A program made the position numbers and the translations under genes. From Deltaproteobacteria bacterium IMCC39524 (GTDB lineage: Bacteria; Desulfobacterota; Desulfuromonadia; Desulfuromonadales; BM103), in NCBI GenBank assembly GCA_029667085.1, contig JARUHJ010000001.1:124001-188000 (forward strand): 64,000 bases of DNA. Reading direction: 5' to 3'. Below the pieces are notes generated by a model. It had not been told where the DNA came from, searched no databases, and worked only from the letters and a program-made list of their open reading frames with translations. This document shows positions 50,009-59,711 of the stretch, piece after piece; positions within the stretch are counted from its first letter, which is position 1; each line of letters begins with the position of its first letter.

Positions 50009-51346
50009 ATGAAGTCAATGAAATATGTCGTTGTAATACTGTTCCTTTCCTGTTCGATTTGGTTGTCGGCAAGCGATGCTGAAGCTGTGAGAACCTACGG
50101 GGAATCGGTTCTGATTGATGTTGATAATAAAGGCCGGGAAACGGAGAATCCAAAAGCTCTATATGCTGACGATATCTTCGGTTCGCAACGTGGTAACTGG
50201 CACCCGAGCTTAAGTCTCACCGGTTACTGGACGGACAACCTTTTCGAAACCTCGACCGATGAAGAAGAAGATTTTGTTACGGTTGTGTCGCCTGGACTAT
50301 GGCTCGCCTTCCCGGCCCGTTTCGATCGTCCGGCGAGCGTGCCAGTGGTGACCAGGGCTCCCGGAGGTCTGGCTTACAGTTTGCTTGACGATACAGCAGA
50401 GTACGGTCTTTTTCAGGTCTACGCAGCCTATTCGGCCAACATAGAAAGATATAAGGACTTTTCCGACGAAGATGAAACCACTCACAATGCAGAAGGCAAG
50501 CTTGGTTTTTACCCCGGCCCCAAAACCAGGATCGAACTGCAGCACGTGTTTGATGAGAACCGTGAAGACTTTTCGACCGGAGGTGGTGCGCGTGACCAAG
50601 AGGATAAGTATACCGGCAACCTGACCAACCTCAGTGTTGGTTACCAGTTGACCCATCGCTTAAGCCTGGGCGTGTCTGGTAGTTACTACGACCTCGACTA
50701 CAATGATAAGGTTAATGCGGCCCGTGAACGTGAAGACACGACTTTTGGCGGCAAGGTTGCTTTCGCGCTAACCGAAAAGCTCGATATCTTTGTCGAATAC
50801 GTGCATGTTGATATCGACTATAAGTCGTTCAACAGTAACGATAGTGAAGAAAACCAGGCCTACGCAGGTCTCGCCTGGTCTGTGACTGAGAAAACCCGCG
50901 GCATGGCGAAGATAGGTTACAATAAAAAAGATTACGATAGTCAAACTCCTGATGAAGATGAACTTCAGGTGGAGTTGCAGCTCGGCTACCGATTCTCCCC
51001 CAAAACGGATCTGACTCTGCGTGGTCTGCGCAAGTTGAATGAAACAGACATTGTTGGCACTTCGGGCCGTTTGACTCATGCTGTGTCTGGTTCCGTGGCT
51101 TATGCCTTGACTCCGAAGGTTTCGACCTCTCTAAACCTTGGCTGGCAGCGCGATGAGTACCTTGAAAACAACGCTGGCCCGGATCGCGATGATGACTACT
51201 ACAATGTTGGCGCTGCGGTGAGTTGGCAAGCACAACGTTGGTTGACCGCCACTTGCGGGTATGACCTGGTTGACCGTGATTCCAATGTCAATACTTATGA
51301 TTACACCACGAATACCGCCTACCTCAGTTTGTCGGCGGCGCTTTAA
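50009..51346 (+). CDS. Outer-membrane beta-barrel protein of EPS export (EpsX/BBP2-like)
   Basis: 445 residues from ATG 50009 (GGGGG site 8 bases upstream). A signal peptide (VVVILFLSCSIWLSASDAEA) is followed by alternating amphipathic strands: HPSLSLTGYWTDNLFETSTD, FQVYAAYSANIERYKDF, RLSLGVSGSYYDLDYNDKV and many more to the end. The pattern fits a large barrel of the BBP2_2 (PF10082) kind found beside Wza/Wzc in EPS clusters such as that of Myxococcus (EpsX). It probably helps the polymer cross the outer membrane. The Wza-like gene follows after 28 bases. Confidence 0.85.
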   Translation: MKSMKYVVVILFLSCSIWLSASDAEAVRTYGESVLIDVDNKGRETENPKALYADDIFGSQRGNWHPSLSLTGYWTDNLFETSTDEEEDFVTVVSPGLWLAFPARFDRPASVPVVTRAPGGLAYSLLDDTAEYGLFQVYAAYSANIERYKDFSDEDETTHNAEGKLGFYPGPKTRIELQHVFDENREDFSTGGGARDQEDKYTGNLTNLSVGYQLTHRLSLGVSGSYYDLDYNDKVNAAREREDTTFGGKVAFALTEKLDIFVEYVHVDIDYKSFNSNDSEENQAYAGLAWSVTEKTRGMAKIGYNKKDYDSQTPDEDELQVELQLGYRFSPKTDLTLRGLRKLNETDIVGTSGRLTHAVSGSVAYALTPKVSTSLNLGWQRDEYLENNAGPDRDDDYYNVGAAVSWQAQRWLTATCGYDLVDRDSNVNTYDYTTNTAYLSLSAAL

Positions 51347-51374
51347 AAAATTGGTCCCGGGAGTTTCTAAAGAT

Positions 51375-52169
51375 ATGACAAGGTTCGTTCTGATTGCCCT
51401 GTTGCTGCTGACGTCTTGCTGGAGTTCAGTATTTGCTGCAACGGATGATTACCACCTCGGTGAAGGAGACGTCCTGAGAGTGGGGGTTTATGATCATCAG
51501 GATCTCTCTCTGACAGCTCGAATCGGCGGTGACGGAACAATTTTATTCCCCCTGATCGGTCAGGTTGAAATCGCCGGCCTGACCGCTGCGGAGGCCGGGC
51601 AGAAGATCTCCCGGTTATTGGCTGATGGCTACATCATCAACCCGCAGGTTTCGATTTTTATTGAACAATTCCGTAACCGTAAAGTGGTGATGATGGGCGC
51701 TGTGACCAACCCCGGCCTTTACGAACTCTCCGGGCCGACCACTTTGCTGGAGTTGATCTCGAAGACTGGCGGTCTGAATAGTGAGTCGGGTGAAATAGCG
51801 ACGATCCATCGTCAACAGCAAGCGGAGGGCTCCGATGAATTGATTCAGGTCGACCTGAAGCAACTGCTCGAAGAGGGGGCGCGCGATCTGGATGTTCTCC
51901 TGCGTGATGGCGACAATATCTTTATTGCCAAAGCAGATCTGGTTTATGTGACCGGGCATGTTAATAACACCGATGCTTATGCGGTTGATGACGAAAGTAC
52001 CGTGCTGATGATGATTACCAGGGCCGGAGGTTTCAGTAAACTTGCCGCCAAGAGCCGTATCAGAGTGGTTCGCAAGGTCGGTGATGAGGAGAAAATCTTC
52101 GAGAAGGTTCCGATGAACATGCCAGTTCTTCCGGGCGATGTGATCGTGGTGCCGGAGAGCATCTTTTAG
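51375..52169 (+). CDS. Polysaccharide export protein (Wza-like)
   Basis: 264 residues from ATG 51375; the longer upstream frame runs into the barrel gene. The signal peptide contains a lipobox-like LLTSC. The Poly_export domain is clear: YHLGEGDVLRVGVYDHQDLS, IGGDGTILFPLIGQVEIAGL, LADGYIINPQVSIFIEQF. Two SLBB-like domains follow (VVMMGAVTNPGLYELSGPTT, and VYVTGHVNNTDAYAVDDEST). The size is smaller than E. coli Wza, which has an extra C-terminal helix for the outer membrane pore. That fits a partner barrel such as the preceding gene product. Confidence 0.93.
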   Translation: MTRFVLIALLLLTSCWSSVFAATDDYHLGEGDVLRVGVYDHQDLSLTARIGGDGTILFPLIGQVEIAGLTAAEAGQKISRLLADGYIINPQVSIFIEQFRNRKVVMMGAVTNPGLYELSGPTTLLELISKTGGLNSESGEIATIHRQQQAEGSDELIQVDLKQLLEEGARDLDVLLRDGDNIFIAKADLVYVTGHVNNTDAYAVDDESTVLMMITRAGGFSKLAAKSRIRVVRKVGDEEKIFEKVPMNMPVLPGDVIVVPESIF

Positions 52170-52208
52170 GATGGCTGGTGCATGGGCAAAGACATGATCT
52201 GAATGGGA

Positions 52209-52310
52209 CGATGATTAACGCTGAAACGATGTGTTTATAGTAAAAAGAGGCGCTTTGGTTTTAAGCTTGATCAGCGGTTATCGCGTTAATCAGAGTCCTG
52301 TAAAAAGCTA
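52209..52310 (+). repeat. Inverted-repeat intergenic element
   Basis: GGGACGATGATTAACGC (about 52205-52221) is inverted as GCGTTAATCAGAGTCCT in 52283-52300. It resembles the nested pair in the element at 27929. The 285-base gap 52170-52454 holds no gene. Confidence 0.5.
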
Positions 52311-52454
52311 GACTTTGATCTGTCCACTTCATTCCTGTAAATATTGTTTTTATTCCTTTAGATCTAAATTCATCGAGCATCATCTTTCAACTGCGTTCGA
52401 TTAATTTTTTTCTGAAATAGCTTCTAACAGCTCACTGCTAATAAAGGTTTTTTT

Positions 52455-54620
52455 ATGCAGATCGGTACACAAGACGTTCATCTTCGTGATTACTTGCGGA
52501 TTATCAATAAGCGCCGTGTTTTGGTTGCCTCTGTTTTTCTGGGAGGCTTCCTGCTCGTGATACTGGCAGCTTTTTCCATGACCCCGCAATACAAGGGGTC
52601 AACCCGACTATTGATTGAAAAAGCCGCCAACGCTGATTTTCAGGACGAGTCGAGTCGGTTTGATCCCTATTTTTATTCCACGCAGTATGAACTGATCCAG
52701 AGTGACGCGGTCGGTCGCCGGGTGGTGCGCATGCTTGGTCTTGACAGTGAACCAGCTTCACTGCACGATGCCGCTATTTCAGGCGGCCTCGGTGGCTGGG
52801 TGACCAGTGTAATGAAGCTGGTCAAGAACGGCTTCGGCATGGGTGACGATGAGTCATCTTCCGCAAAAATTGAACCACAGTCGGAGATTCTGGCCCGGCA
52901 AATCAGTGCGGGTATCGAGGTCAGTCCATCACGTAAAAGTCGAATTGCAGAGATTAACTACTTTTCGACCGATCCTGAGTTCGCAGCCCAGGTCGCTAAT
53001 TCGGTCGCTCAGGCTTATATCGAGGAAACCCTCGAAATGAAGCTCAATTTTACCCGCATCACGATCGACTGGATGACGCGCAAGGCTGAAGAAGAAGGAG
53101 CGAAACTGGAGGTTGCTGAAAATCGCCTGCAGCAGTACATGGTGGAGAACAACATCCTGACTCTGGGGGATCGTATGACCGTGACCCCGGAACAGCTTTC
53201 GCAATTGAGCAGTGACCTGCTGCAGACAGAGAGCAGGCGCAGGGAGTTGGAAGCTCTTTATGCAAAAGCCAGTTCGGTCATAAATCAGCCTGAGTTGGCA
53301 GAAGCCCTGCCTGCCGTTGCCAATGATCCGTCGTTGCAGATGTTGCGCAGCCAGATTCTGCAGGCAGAACAGCTTATTCTTGACCTGTCCAACAAGTTCG
53401 GGCCAAAGCACCCGACCATGAAAAAGGCGGTCAGTGATCTAGCCAGCTTGAAAAACAAGAAAAAACTTGAAATCAAAAGAATTATCGCTTCGATCGGCAA
53501 TGAGTACGAGTTGGCGCGTAACAAGGAAGAGAGCCTTCAGGCACAGTTCAACCAGACCCAGGGCGAGGCGATGAATCTTAACCAGAAGGTCGTTCAGTAT
53601 GCTGCACTGAAGCGCGATGTCGATGCCAATCGTCAACTTTATGACGCCCTGATGCTGAAGATCAAAGAGCAGAGCCTTACTCAGGACACCCAGCCGGTGA
53701 ATGTCTGGATTGTAGAAAAGGCCACGGTCCCCACGTTTGCCGTGAAACCAAATAAAAAGAAGTTTTTGCTTGGCGGTTTTGTCGGTTGCCTCTTTCTGGG
53801 GATTGCTCTGGCGTTTTTTATTGAATATCTGGACAATACGGTGAAATCCCCCGAAGAGACCGAACGACGCCTGGGGATCAGTGTCCTCGGTGTTATTTCT
53901 CTCTGGGCGCAGGAGCAGGGAGAGGTGGAGAACGCGGTCAGCGAATCACCCCGGTCTGCTTTTGCCGAAAACTACAAGGCCTTGCGCGCCGCAGTTCAGC
54001 TCTCCAAGCCGGAGGGCGCTCCGAAGAGCATTCTGATTACCAGCCCGGGACCGTCGGCAGGCAAAACGACAACTGCGGTGAACCTGGCAACGGCGCTGGC
54101 ACAATCTGAGAAGAAAGTTTTGTTGATTGATGCTGATCTGCGCAAACCGCGCGTACACAAAGTGTTCAGCAAATCGAACAAACATGGCCTTTCAAGCTAC
54201 CTGAGTGGCGGTGATGGCAAGCAACTGCTGCAGAAGGGCCCCATAGAGAACCTGACTCTGATTACAGCCGGGCCGATCCCACCGAATCCGTCTGAATTGC
54301 TTTCGTCCAAGCGTATGGCCCAGATGATCGAAGATCTTTCAGCCAATTACGATGTTATTATTTGTGATTCTCCCCCCTTGATGTCGGTTTCTGATGCACG
54401 GGTTCTGAGCAATCTTTTTGAAGGGACGATTTTGGTGGTACGCGCGCATCTGACCCCCTTCGACCTGGCGCGCAAAGCGATCAAGTCGTTGGCCGATGTC
54501 AATGCGCCTTTGCTCGGTATGGTCATCAACGCGATCGAACTGAAGAAGAGTGATTATTACTACAACGATTATTACACGTCGTATGGTGACGAACCCGAAG
54601 AAGAGTCTGTGGAAAGCTGA
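52455..54620 (+). CDS. Polysaccharide co-polymerase/tyrosine autokinase (Wzc-like)
   Basis: 721 residues. Wzz-type N-terminus with two membrane segments (VASVFLGGFLLVILAAF near residue 25 and FLLGGFVGCLFLGIALAFFI near 440) around a periplasmic coiled-coil region. The cytosolic BY-kinase has Walker A TSPGPSAGKTTTAVNLA, A' KVLLIDADLRKPRVHKVF and B DVIICDSPPL. The tail has a tyrosine cluster (DYYYNDYYTSYGDEPEEE) for autophosphorylation. It sets chain length and drives export with Wza. The CpsB-type phosphatase downstream is its usual antagonist. Heptamer repeats start right after its stop. Confidence 0.96.
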   Translation: MQIGTQDVHLRDYLRIINKRRVLVASVFLGGFLLVILAAFSMTPQYKGSTRLLIEKAANADFQDESSRFDPYFYSTQYELIQSDAVGRRVVRMLGLDSEPASLHDAAISGGLGGWVTSVMKLVKNGFGMGDDESSSAKIEPQSEILARQISAGIEVSPSRKSRIAEINYFSTDPEFAAQVANSVAQAYIEETLEMKLNFTRITIDWMTRKAEEEGAKLEVAENRLQQYMVENNILTLGDRMTVTPEQLSQLSSDLLQTESRRRELEALYAKASSVINQPELAEALPAVANDPSLQMLRSQILQAEQLILDLSNKFGPKHPTMKKAVSDLASLKNKKKLEIKRIIASIGNEYELARNKEESLQAQFNQTQGEAMNLNQKVVQYAALKRDVDANRQLYDALMLKIKEQSLTQDTQPVNVWIVEKATVPTFAVKPNKKKFLLGGFVGCLFLGIALAFFIEYLDNTVKSPEETERRLGISVLGVISLWAQEQGEVENAVSESPRSAFAENYKALRAAVQLSKPEGAPKSILITSPGPSAGKTTTAVNLATALAQSEKKVLLIDADLRKPRVHKVFSKSNKHGLSSYLSGGDGKQLLQKGPIENLTLITAGPIPPNPSELLSSKRMAQMIEDLSANYDVIICDSPPLMSVSDARVLSNLFEGTILVVRAHLTPFDLARKAIKSLADVNAPLLGMVINAIELKKSDYYYNDYYTSYGDEPEEESVES

Positions 54621-54648
54621 GGGACTGGGGACTGGGGTCTGGAGACTG
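54621..54648 (+). repeat. Four heptamer repeats directly after the wzc-like stop
   Basis: GGGACTG, GGGACTG, GGGTCTG and GAGACTG are consecutive 7-bp units beginning at the base after the TGA. Confidence 0.85.
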
Positions 54649-54780
54649 GCCAGGACGAAACAAGATCATAGTTGTTTGCTGTTGGCTCAGTTTGTCTCAA
54701 TCCTTTTTTGTTTTTGATTGATTCCCTGTTCTAAAGGCACAATTCGCTTGTTACTCGTTACAGCTCAATGGCCTCACTCT

Positions 54781-55479
54781 ATGATGGACATTCACTGCCA
54801 TATCCTACCGGGGGTTGATGACGGCCCGGCGAACATGGAAGAATCTCTGGCTATGGCCCGTTTGGCCGTGTCTGATGGTATCGACACGGTCTTTGCCACG
54901 CCGCACGTCTATCTCGACGGGTTAACCAGTGATGAAATCAAAGAACATGCTGCTGCTCTGCAAAAGACAGTGACGGCCGCTGGTCTTGGTTTGAAAATCC
55001 TGTCTGGCGGGGAGGGCAGCAGCAGCCTCGAGTTTGAAAGTTTATGCGGTTATCTTTTGCATAATGGTCCCTACCTGCTCCTCGAGTTCCCCCTTAGTCA
55101 TCTGCCTGCCGATGCCCCTGAACTGATTTTTGAGCTGGCCGCGCAGGGGAAAATCCCGATTGTTACTCACCCGGAACGTAATCCTGACATCCTGCGCAAC
55201 CCTGACCTGCTCGTACCTCTCCTCGATGCCGGCGGTCTGCTCCAGTTGACGGCTGAAAGCCTGACCGGAGGCTTCGGTGCCGAAATCCGGGCCTGTGCCC
55301 GTCACCTGTTGCGGCGTGGCTGGTCCCATTTTCTGGCTTCGGACGGTCATTCTGCGACCTGGCGAAAACCTGTGCTCAGCAAAGGCTTGCAAGTCGCTCG
55401 GAAGCTGATTGGTGCAGACCGGGCACGGGCTTTAGTACTCGATAACCCGGCCCGCGTCATCTCCGGTGATTCCCTTTGA
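54781..55479 (+). CDS. CpsB/YwqE-type tyrosine-protein phosphatase (PHP fold)
   Basis: 232 residues from ATG 54781; an in-frame TTG at 54718 gives a longer form that does not resemble the family, and no strong ribosome site decides between them. The PHP metal motifs are MDIHCHILPGVDDGPANMEE, FATPHVYLDGLTSDEI, LEFPLSHLP, IVTHPERNPDILRNP and FLASDGHSATWR. CpsB enzymes dephosphorylate the tyrosine-rich tail of Wzc-type kinases. It overlaps the next gene by 4 bases. Confidence 0.9.
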   Translation: MMDIHCHILPGVDDGPANMEESLAMARLAVSDGIDTVFATPHVYLDGLTSDEIKEHAAALQKTVTAAGLGLKILSGGEGSSSLEFESLCGYLLHNGPYLLLEFPLSHLPADAPELIFELAAQGKIPIVTHPERNPDILRNPDLLVPLLDAGGLLQLTAESLTGGFGAEIRACARHLLRRGWSHFLASDGHSATWRKPVLSKGLQVARKLIGADRARALVLDNPARVISGDSL

Positions 55480-57869
55480 AATGGCGCAGACAAGTAAAAG
55501 ATAATTCCCGGACGGGACTTATGCCTGGCTTGTTGATCCTTTCCCTTGCCATTCTTATGACTGCTCCTCTGTCCAGCGGATCCACTGGTTACTGGTCGTT
55601 GGCTGCGATGGAAACAGGCTGTTTTGTCCTGCTGACTCTGGTTCTGGTGGGGAGAAGGTCGAACTTCCTGAAACCGGTTGGCTGGCTGCCTCTATTGTTG
55701 TTGACCGGGTTTTGTCTGCTTCAACTCCTGCCCTTGCCTCCATCTCTGCTTTCCTGGCTGTCTCCGGAAACCGCTGCGCGCTATCAGGAGAGTATCTGGC
55801 TAATTCAGCCGGAAAGCTGGATGCCTTTGAGCCTGCACCCGAAGGTGACTTTGATGACCTTCTGGCGTCTGTTTGCCTGCGCCGTTTTTTTTCTAGCATT
55901 GATCCAGATTCTGAACAGCCTTCGTCGCTTAAAATTGTTTGTTACAGCGCTGGTTGCTTTCGGCGGCCTGTACGCAGCTCTCGGGCTAGTGCAATACCTG
56001 TTTCCTTCCGATCGGGTTTTCTGGTTTTTCATTGAGTGGCCGGAACGTACAGCTCATCATTTTGCCACCTACGTAAATGGAAATCATTTTGCCGGCTTGA
56101 TGGGGATGATTATGCCTTTGGGCCTGGCCTTGGCAGTTTACGGTCTGCCCCGAAAAATCTACAGTGGCTGGAGAGAAGGCCTCGTTGAGTTTTTCTCCAA
56201 TCCCGATATGGCCTCGTTTGCCTGGGTTGTGCTCGCGACACTGCTGATGGGGACATCCATCTTTTTCAGCCTCTCTCGTGGCGGTATCCTGGCTTCTCTG
56301 GCAGCCATCACCTGTTTTTTGCTACTCTTTGCCTTGCTTGGCCCAGATAGAAAACGTCTTGTCATCCCTTGTCTTGTCATGGTTCTGATCCTGGGCGGCG
56401 TTGGCTTGCTTGGCTGGGAGCCGGTGTTTGAGAGATTCTCAGCAGTACGGACCGATACCGGAGAATTAAACACTAAACGAACTGATTACTGGATGGACAG
56501 TATGGAGAGTGTTGCGGCTTATCCATTCTTTGGTACTGGCTTTGGTACTTTCGCAGACGCTTATCCACGGGTGCAGAGCGTGACAACAAGCAAACTGGTT
56601 GCCCATGCCCATAACGATTATGTAGAACTGGTTGTTGAAGGTGGTCTGGTAGGTGCTTTCCTTGCAGTCTGGTTCGTCCTCGAGGTTGTCGTTCGTTCTT
56701 TTCTGGCCAGCCGCAAACGCCGAAACCCGCTCTCTTTTTATCTGTGGCTTGGAGCGACAACCGGGCTTGTTTCTGTGCTCCTTCACGGCCTTACTGATTT
56801 TAACCTGCAGATTCCGGCGAACAGTTTGTTTTTCTTTGCCCTGCTGGCTCTATTAATCTCTGCCGCTCATACCCGCTCTCGCAAGGCCGGTCCACGATCT
56901 GAGTTGCGGGACTGGAAACCATCCAGGATGCATCTGTTTGTTGGTCCTGCAACTCTGCTGATACTGGCCGTAGGTTTGTGGTATGGTTTTGCTTCAGCTG
57001 TCGCCGCTTATCATCTTGAAAGCACCGGGCCGTTCACTCAAAATCATCTTGCTGATGAAGCGTTTAATGCGAAGCTGACGAACAAAATAACTGCAGGCGT
57101 TGCACTCGACCCGTTTTCAGATCGTCACCGCTTTGCTCTAGGCCAGCTTGCCCAATCTGGAGCAAGGGAAGGGGAGGCTCGTGAATACTTTACCCAAGCC
57201 CTTTCCCTGGCGCCCACATCAAGTTTATATTTGCATCGCCTGGCCCAGGCCTTGATCGCTGATGGGGAGACAGAAGCGGTTGCTGAGCTTCTTACCTCGG
57301 CGGCCCTTAATGACCGTACTGAACCCGCACATTGGAAAGATCTTGGGAACTGGTACATTGCCCGGGGTGAAAAGAAAAAAGCTCTTGAAGCGTTTAAGCA
57401 AGTGTTGGGGTTGCGACCCTTGCAGACCAGGCCTCTTCTTGCACATCTGATTGTGCAGGGATTTACCGATCGCGAGCTGGAGCAGTCTATCCCCGACCAT
57501 CCGGAGTCTCACCTACAGATTGCAGAGTATCTGCATGGGGTCGGCTCCGGCGACCGAGCTGTCGTGCACCTGGAAGAGGCCATGATGCTTGCCAGTGGAT
57601 CCGAATGGGAGAGGCCTTTAGTTTTTAGTCGTGTCGCTGATTATTACCTCCGAAGCCAGCAGGTGCCTCTAGCTTTTCTTGTGTTGAAGCGCGGACTTCA
57701 ACAGTACCCCGAGAACCCTGCTATACTCTGGAAACTGGCAAACCTCTCGGAGCGTGAAAATCTGACCTATCAGGCTATGAGCTATTATCGTAAACTGCTT
57801 TTGTATGCTCCTGAGAACAAAAACGCCCGTATCCGGCTGCAGGCTCTCGGCGATAATGGTAATCAATAA
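55476..57869 (+). CDS. O-antigen ligase/polymerase domain protein with C-terminal TPR
   Basis: 797 residues from TTG 55476. About twelve membrane segments span residues ~15-520. The Wzy_C/ligase region is seen in FATYVNGNHFAGLMGMIMPL and SLSRGGILASLAAITCF, and TKRTDYWMDSMESVAAYPFF, followed by GTGFGTFADAYPRVQS and HAHNDYVELVVEGGLVGAFL. These match the conserved R/H positions of the family. The cytosolic or periplasmic C-terminus holds tetratricopeptide repeats (LHRLAQALIADGETEAVAEL, and ILWKLANLSERENLTYQAMS). It may be the polymerase of this EPS or a ligase; the first candidate polymerase is at 35455. Confidence 0.87.
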   Translation: MKWRRQVKDNSRTGLMPGLLILSLAILMTAPLSSGSTGYWSLAAMETGCFVLLTLVLVGRRSNFLKPVGWLPLLLLTGFCLLQLLPLPPSLLSWLSPETAARYQESIWLIQPESWMPLSLHPKVTLMTFWRLFACAVFFLALIQILNSLRRLKLFVTALVAFGGLYAALGLVQYLFPSDRVFWFFIEWPERTAHHFATYVNGNHFAGLMGMIMPLGLALAVYGLPRKIYSGWREGLVEFFSNPDMASFAWVVLATLLMGTSIFFSLSRGGILASLAAITCFLLLFALLGPDRKRLVIPCLVMVLILGGVGLLGWEPVFERFSAVRTDTGELNTKRTDYWMDSMESVAAYPFFGTGFGTFADAYPRVQSVTTSKLVAHAHNDYVELVVEGGLVGAFLAVWFVLEVVVRSFLASRKRRNPLSFYLWLGATTGLVSVLLHGLTDFNLQIPANSLFFFALLALLISAAHTRSRKAGPRSELRDWKPSRMHLFVGPATLLILAVGLWYGFASAVAAYHLESTGPFTQNHLADEAFNAKLTNKITAGVALDPFSDRHRFALGQLAQSGAREGEAREYFTQALSLAPTSSLYLHRLAQALIADGETEAVAELLTSAALNDRTEPAHWKDLGNWYIARGEKKKALEAFKQVLGLRPLQTRPLLAHLIVQGFTDRELEQSIPDHPESHLQIAEYLHGVGSGDRAVVHLEEAMMLASGSEWERPLVFSRVADYYLRSQQVPLAFLVLKRGLQQYPENPAILWKLANLSERENLTYQAMSYYRKLLLYAPENKNARIRLQALGDNGNQ

Positions 57870-58015
57870 AGACGTGCGCGAATAGTTTGGGGCGATGCAA
57901 ACAGCCAAATAGAAGTCAGAACCTTTCATCTTATCATGCGAAATATTTTTTAAAACGGTATCACGTTCACCTGTCAGCGATACGCCGCCCAATTTATAAA
58001 GATCAAACTCTTAAT

Positions 58016-58105
58016 AAAATCGTACCATTTGTTTTGTCTGGTGGCTCAGGAACTGGTTTCTGGCCACTCTCGAGAGAACTCTATCCGAGACAACTGAACT
58101 GGTTG
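58016..58105 (+). pseudogene. Remnant of mannose-1-phosphate guanylyltransferase 5' end
   Basis: The frame reads KIVPFVLSGGSGTGFWPLSR, then ELYPRQLNW, which aligns to the start of the intact manC at 61254 (IVPVILSGGAGTRLWPLSRE). The match ends after ~29 residues, and the frame closes soon after. The catalytic GGAGTR motif has G in place of R. Nothing else is recognised in the 458-base gap 57870-58327. Confidence 0.82.
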
Positions 58106-58327
58106 CGTAAAAGGTTGGAGACGTTATAACTGTAAAGGTTGAGTTGGAAGCTATAGTGTTAAGATCGTTGGGAGGGATGGGAGTATAGTTGACCTTTAAC
58201 CATTGAGCCTAAAAACTTATGTCTAACATCGTATAATAAGCTACAAGCTTTGTTTATTGACAAGGGGCTGTTCTCGACTACTTCCTACAACTTAAAACTT
58301 AAGCCGTGCCACCTATGGAGGGTTTCA

Positions 58328-59455
58328 ATGTCAAAAGTAGCACTCATTACCGGCGTCACCGGTCAGGACGGGGCGTATCTCGCCGAGTTCCTGTTGAAAA
58401 AAGGTTACATCGTCCACGGTGTTAAGCGCCGTGCTTCGTTGTTTAATACTGATCGCATCGATCATCTTTACCAGGACCCTCATGTTGAAAATCGTAACTT
58501 CGTGCTTCACTATGGCGACCTGACCGATTCGACCAATTTGATTCGTATTATTCAGGAGGTCCAGCCGGACGAGATCTACAACCTAGCGGCGATGTCACAC
58601 GTGGCGGTCTCTTTTGATACGCCTGAATATACAGCCAATGCCGATGGTCTAGGCACGCTGCGTATTCTCGAGGCGCTGCGTATCCTCGGTCTCGAGAAAA
58701 AGACCCGTTTCTATCAGGCCTCAACCTCGGAACTCTACGGTAAAGTGCAGGAGACTCCGCAGACCGAGACCACACCTTTCTATCCACGTTCTCCCTACGG
58801 TATTGCAAAGCTCTATGGCTACTGGATCGTAGTCAATTACCGTGAGTCTTACGGCATGTTCGCTTGTAATGGTATCTTGTTTAATCATGAGTCGCCGATC
58901 CGCGGTGAGACCTTTGTCACGAGAAAAATTACACGAGCCGTGGCTCGAATGTCGTTAGGACTGCAAGAGTGCCTGTATCTAGGCAACCTCTCGGCGCTCC
59001 GCGATTGGGGGCATGCTCGTGACTATGTCGAAGCCCAGTGGTTGATGCTGCAACAGGATGAACCCGAAGATTTCGTGATTGCTACCGGTAAACAGTATTC
59101 GGTGCGGCAAATGGTCGAGACGGCTGCCGGTGAACTCGGCGTAACACTGCGCTGGGAAGGCGACGGTCAGGAAGAGGTGGGTGTTGTGGATAGCGTTGCT
59201 ACTGATCGGGGCGTACTGGCTGGGGCTTTGCAGCCAGGCCAGGTGATTGTTCGTGTAGATTCACGCTACTTCCGTCCAGCAGAGGTGGAGACGCTGCTCG
59301 GCAACCCAGCCAAGGCCAAAGCCAAGCTAGGCTGGGAACCGAAAACCACTTTCGAGCAACTGGTGATCGAGATGGTCCGTTCCGACCTGGAGAGCGCTCG
59401 CCGTGATGAACTGGTTAAAGGCCACGGCTATCAGGTTTTCGACTATCACGAATAG
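58328..59455 (+). CDS. gmd: GDP-mannose 4,6-dehydratase
   Basis: 375 residues from ATG 58328 (GGAGGG 8-12 bases upstream). Extended [23 protein letters not shown] (NADP-binding), [52 protein letters not shown] with the catalytic [18 protein letters not shown] (YxxxK) and [17 protein letters not shown]. It converts GDP-mannose to GDP-4-keto-6-deoxymannose. With fcl at 60152 and manC at 61254 it supplies GDP-L-fucose. Confidence 0.97.
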   Translation: MSKVALITGVTGQDGAYLAEFLLKKGYIVHGVKRRASLFNTDRIDHLYQDPHVENRNFVLHYGDLTDSTNLIRIIQEVQPDEIYNLAAMSHVAVSFDTPEYTANADGLGTLRILEALRILGLEKKTRFYQASTSELYGKVQETPQTETTPFYPRSPYGIAKLYGYWIVVNYRESYGMFACNGILFNHESPIRGETFVTRKITRAVARMSLGLQECLYLGNLSALRDWGHARDYVEAQWLMLQQDEPEDFVIATGKQYSVRQMVETAAGELGVTLRWEGDGQEEVGVVDSVATDRGVLAGALQPGQVIVRVDSRYFRPAEVETLLGNPAKAKAKLGWEPKTTFEQLVIEMVRSDLESARRDELVKGHGYQVFDYHE

Positions 59456-59465
59456 CATTTGACTC

Positions 59466-59650
59466 TAACCATGACGCACTTGATGGAAGCGATATTTTAT
59501 AGGTTCACCCATCGTGTTCATCATGTACATCAAGGTCAATATGTCTTTGTTTTTGTTTGTTTATTTCTAGGCTTTTGTTTTAACCATGATGCACTTGATG
59601 AACATGATGTTTTAAACCTTAGCTATCGAGTTCATCATGTACATCAAGGT
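59466..59650 (+). repeat. Two direct copies of a ~70-bp palindromic element
   Basis: Copy a (59466-59536) and copy b (59581-59650) both run from TAACCATGA.GCACTTGATG to TTCATCATGTACATCAAGGT. The ends of each copy are imperfect inverted repeats. A related arm (ATCAAGTCCATCAAGGTTGA) lies at about 60124-60143, on the far side of the GxxExxY gene. Confidence 0.8.
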
Positions 59651-59711
59651 GGTTTTTTTTGACTTTTTATTGTTATTCTTTTGTTTCAATTTGGATTGTT
59701 AGGGGGGGGAT

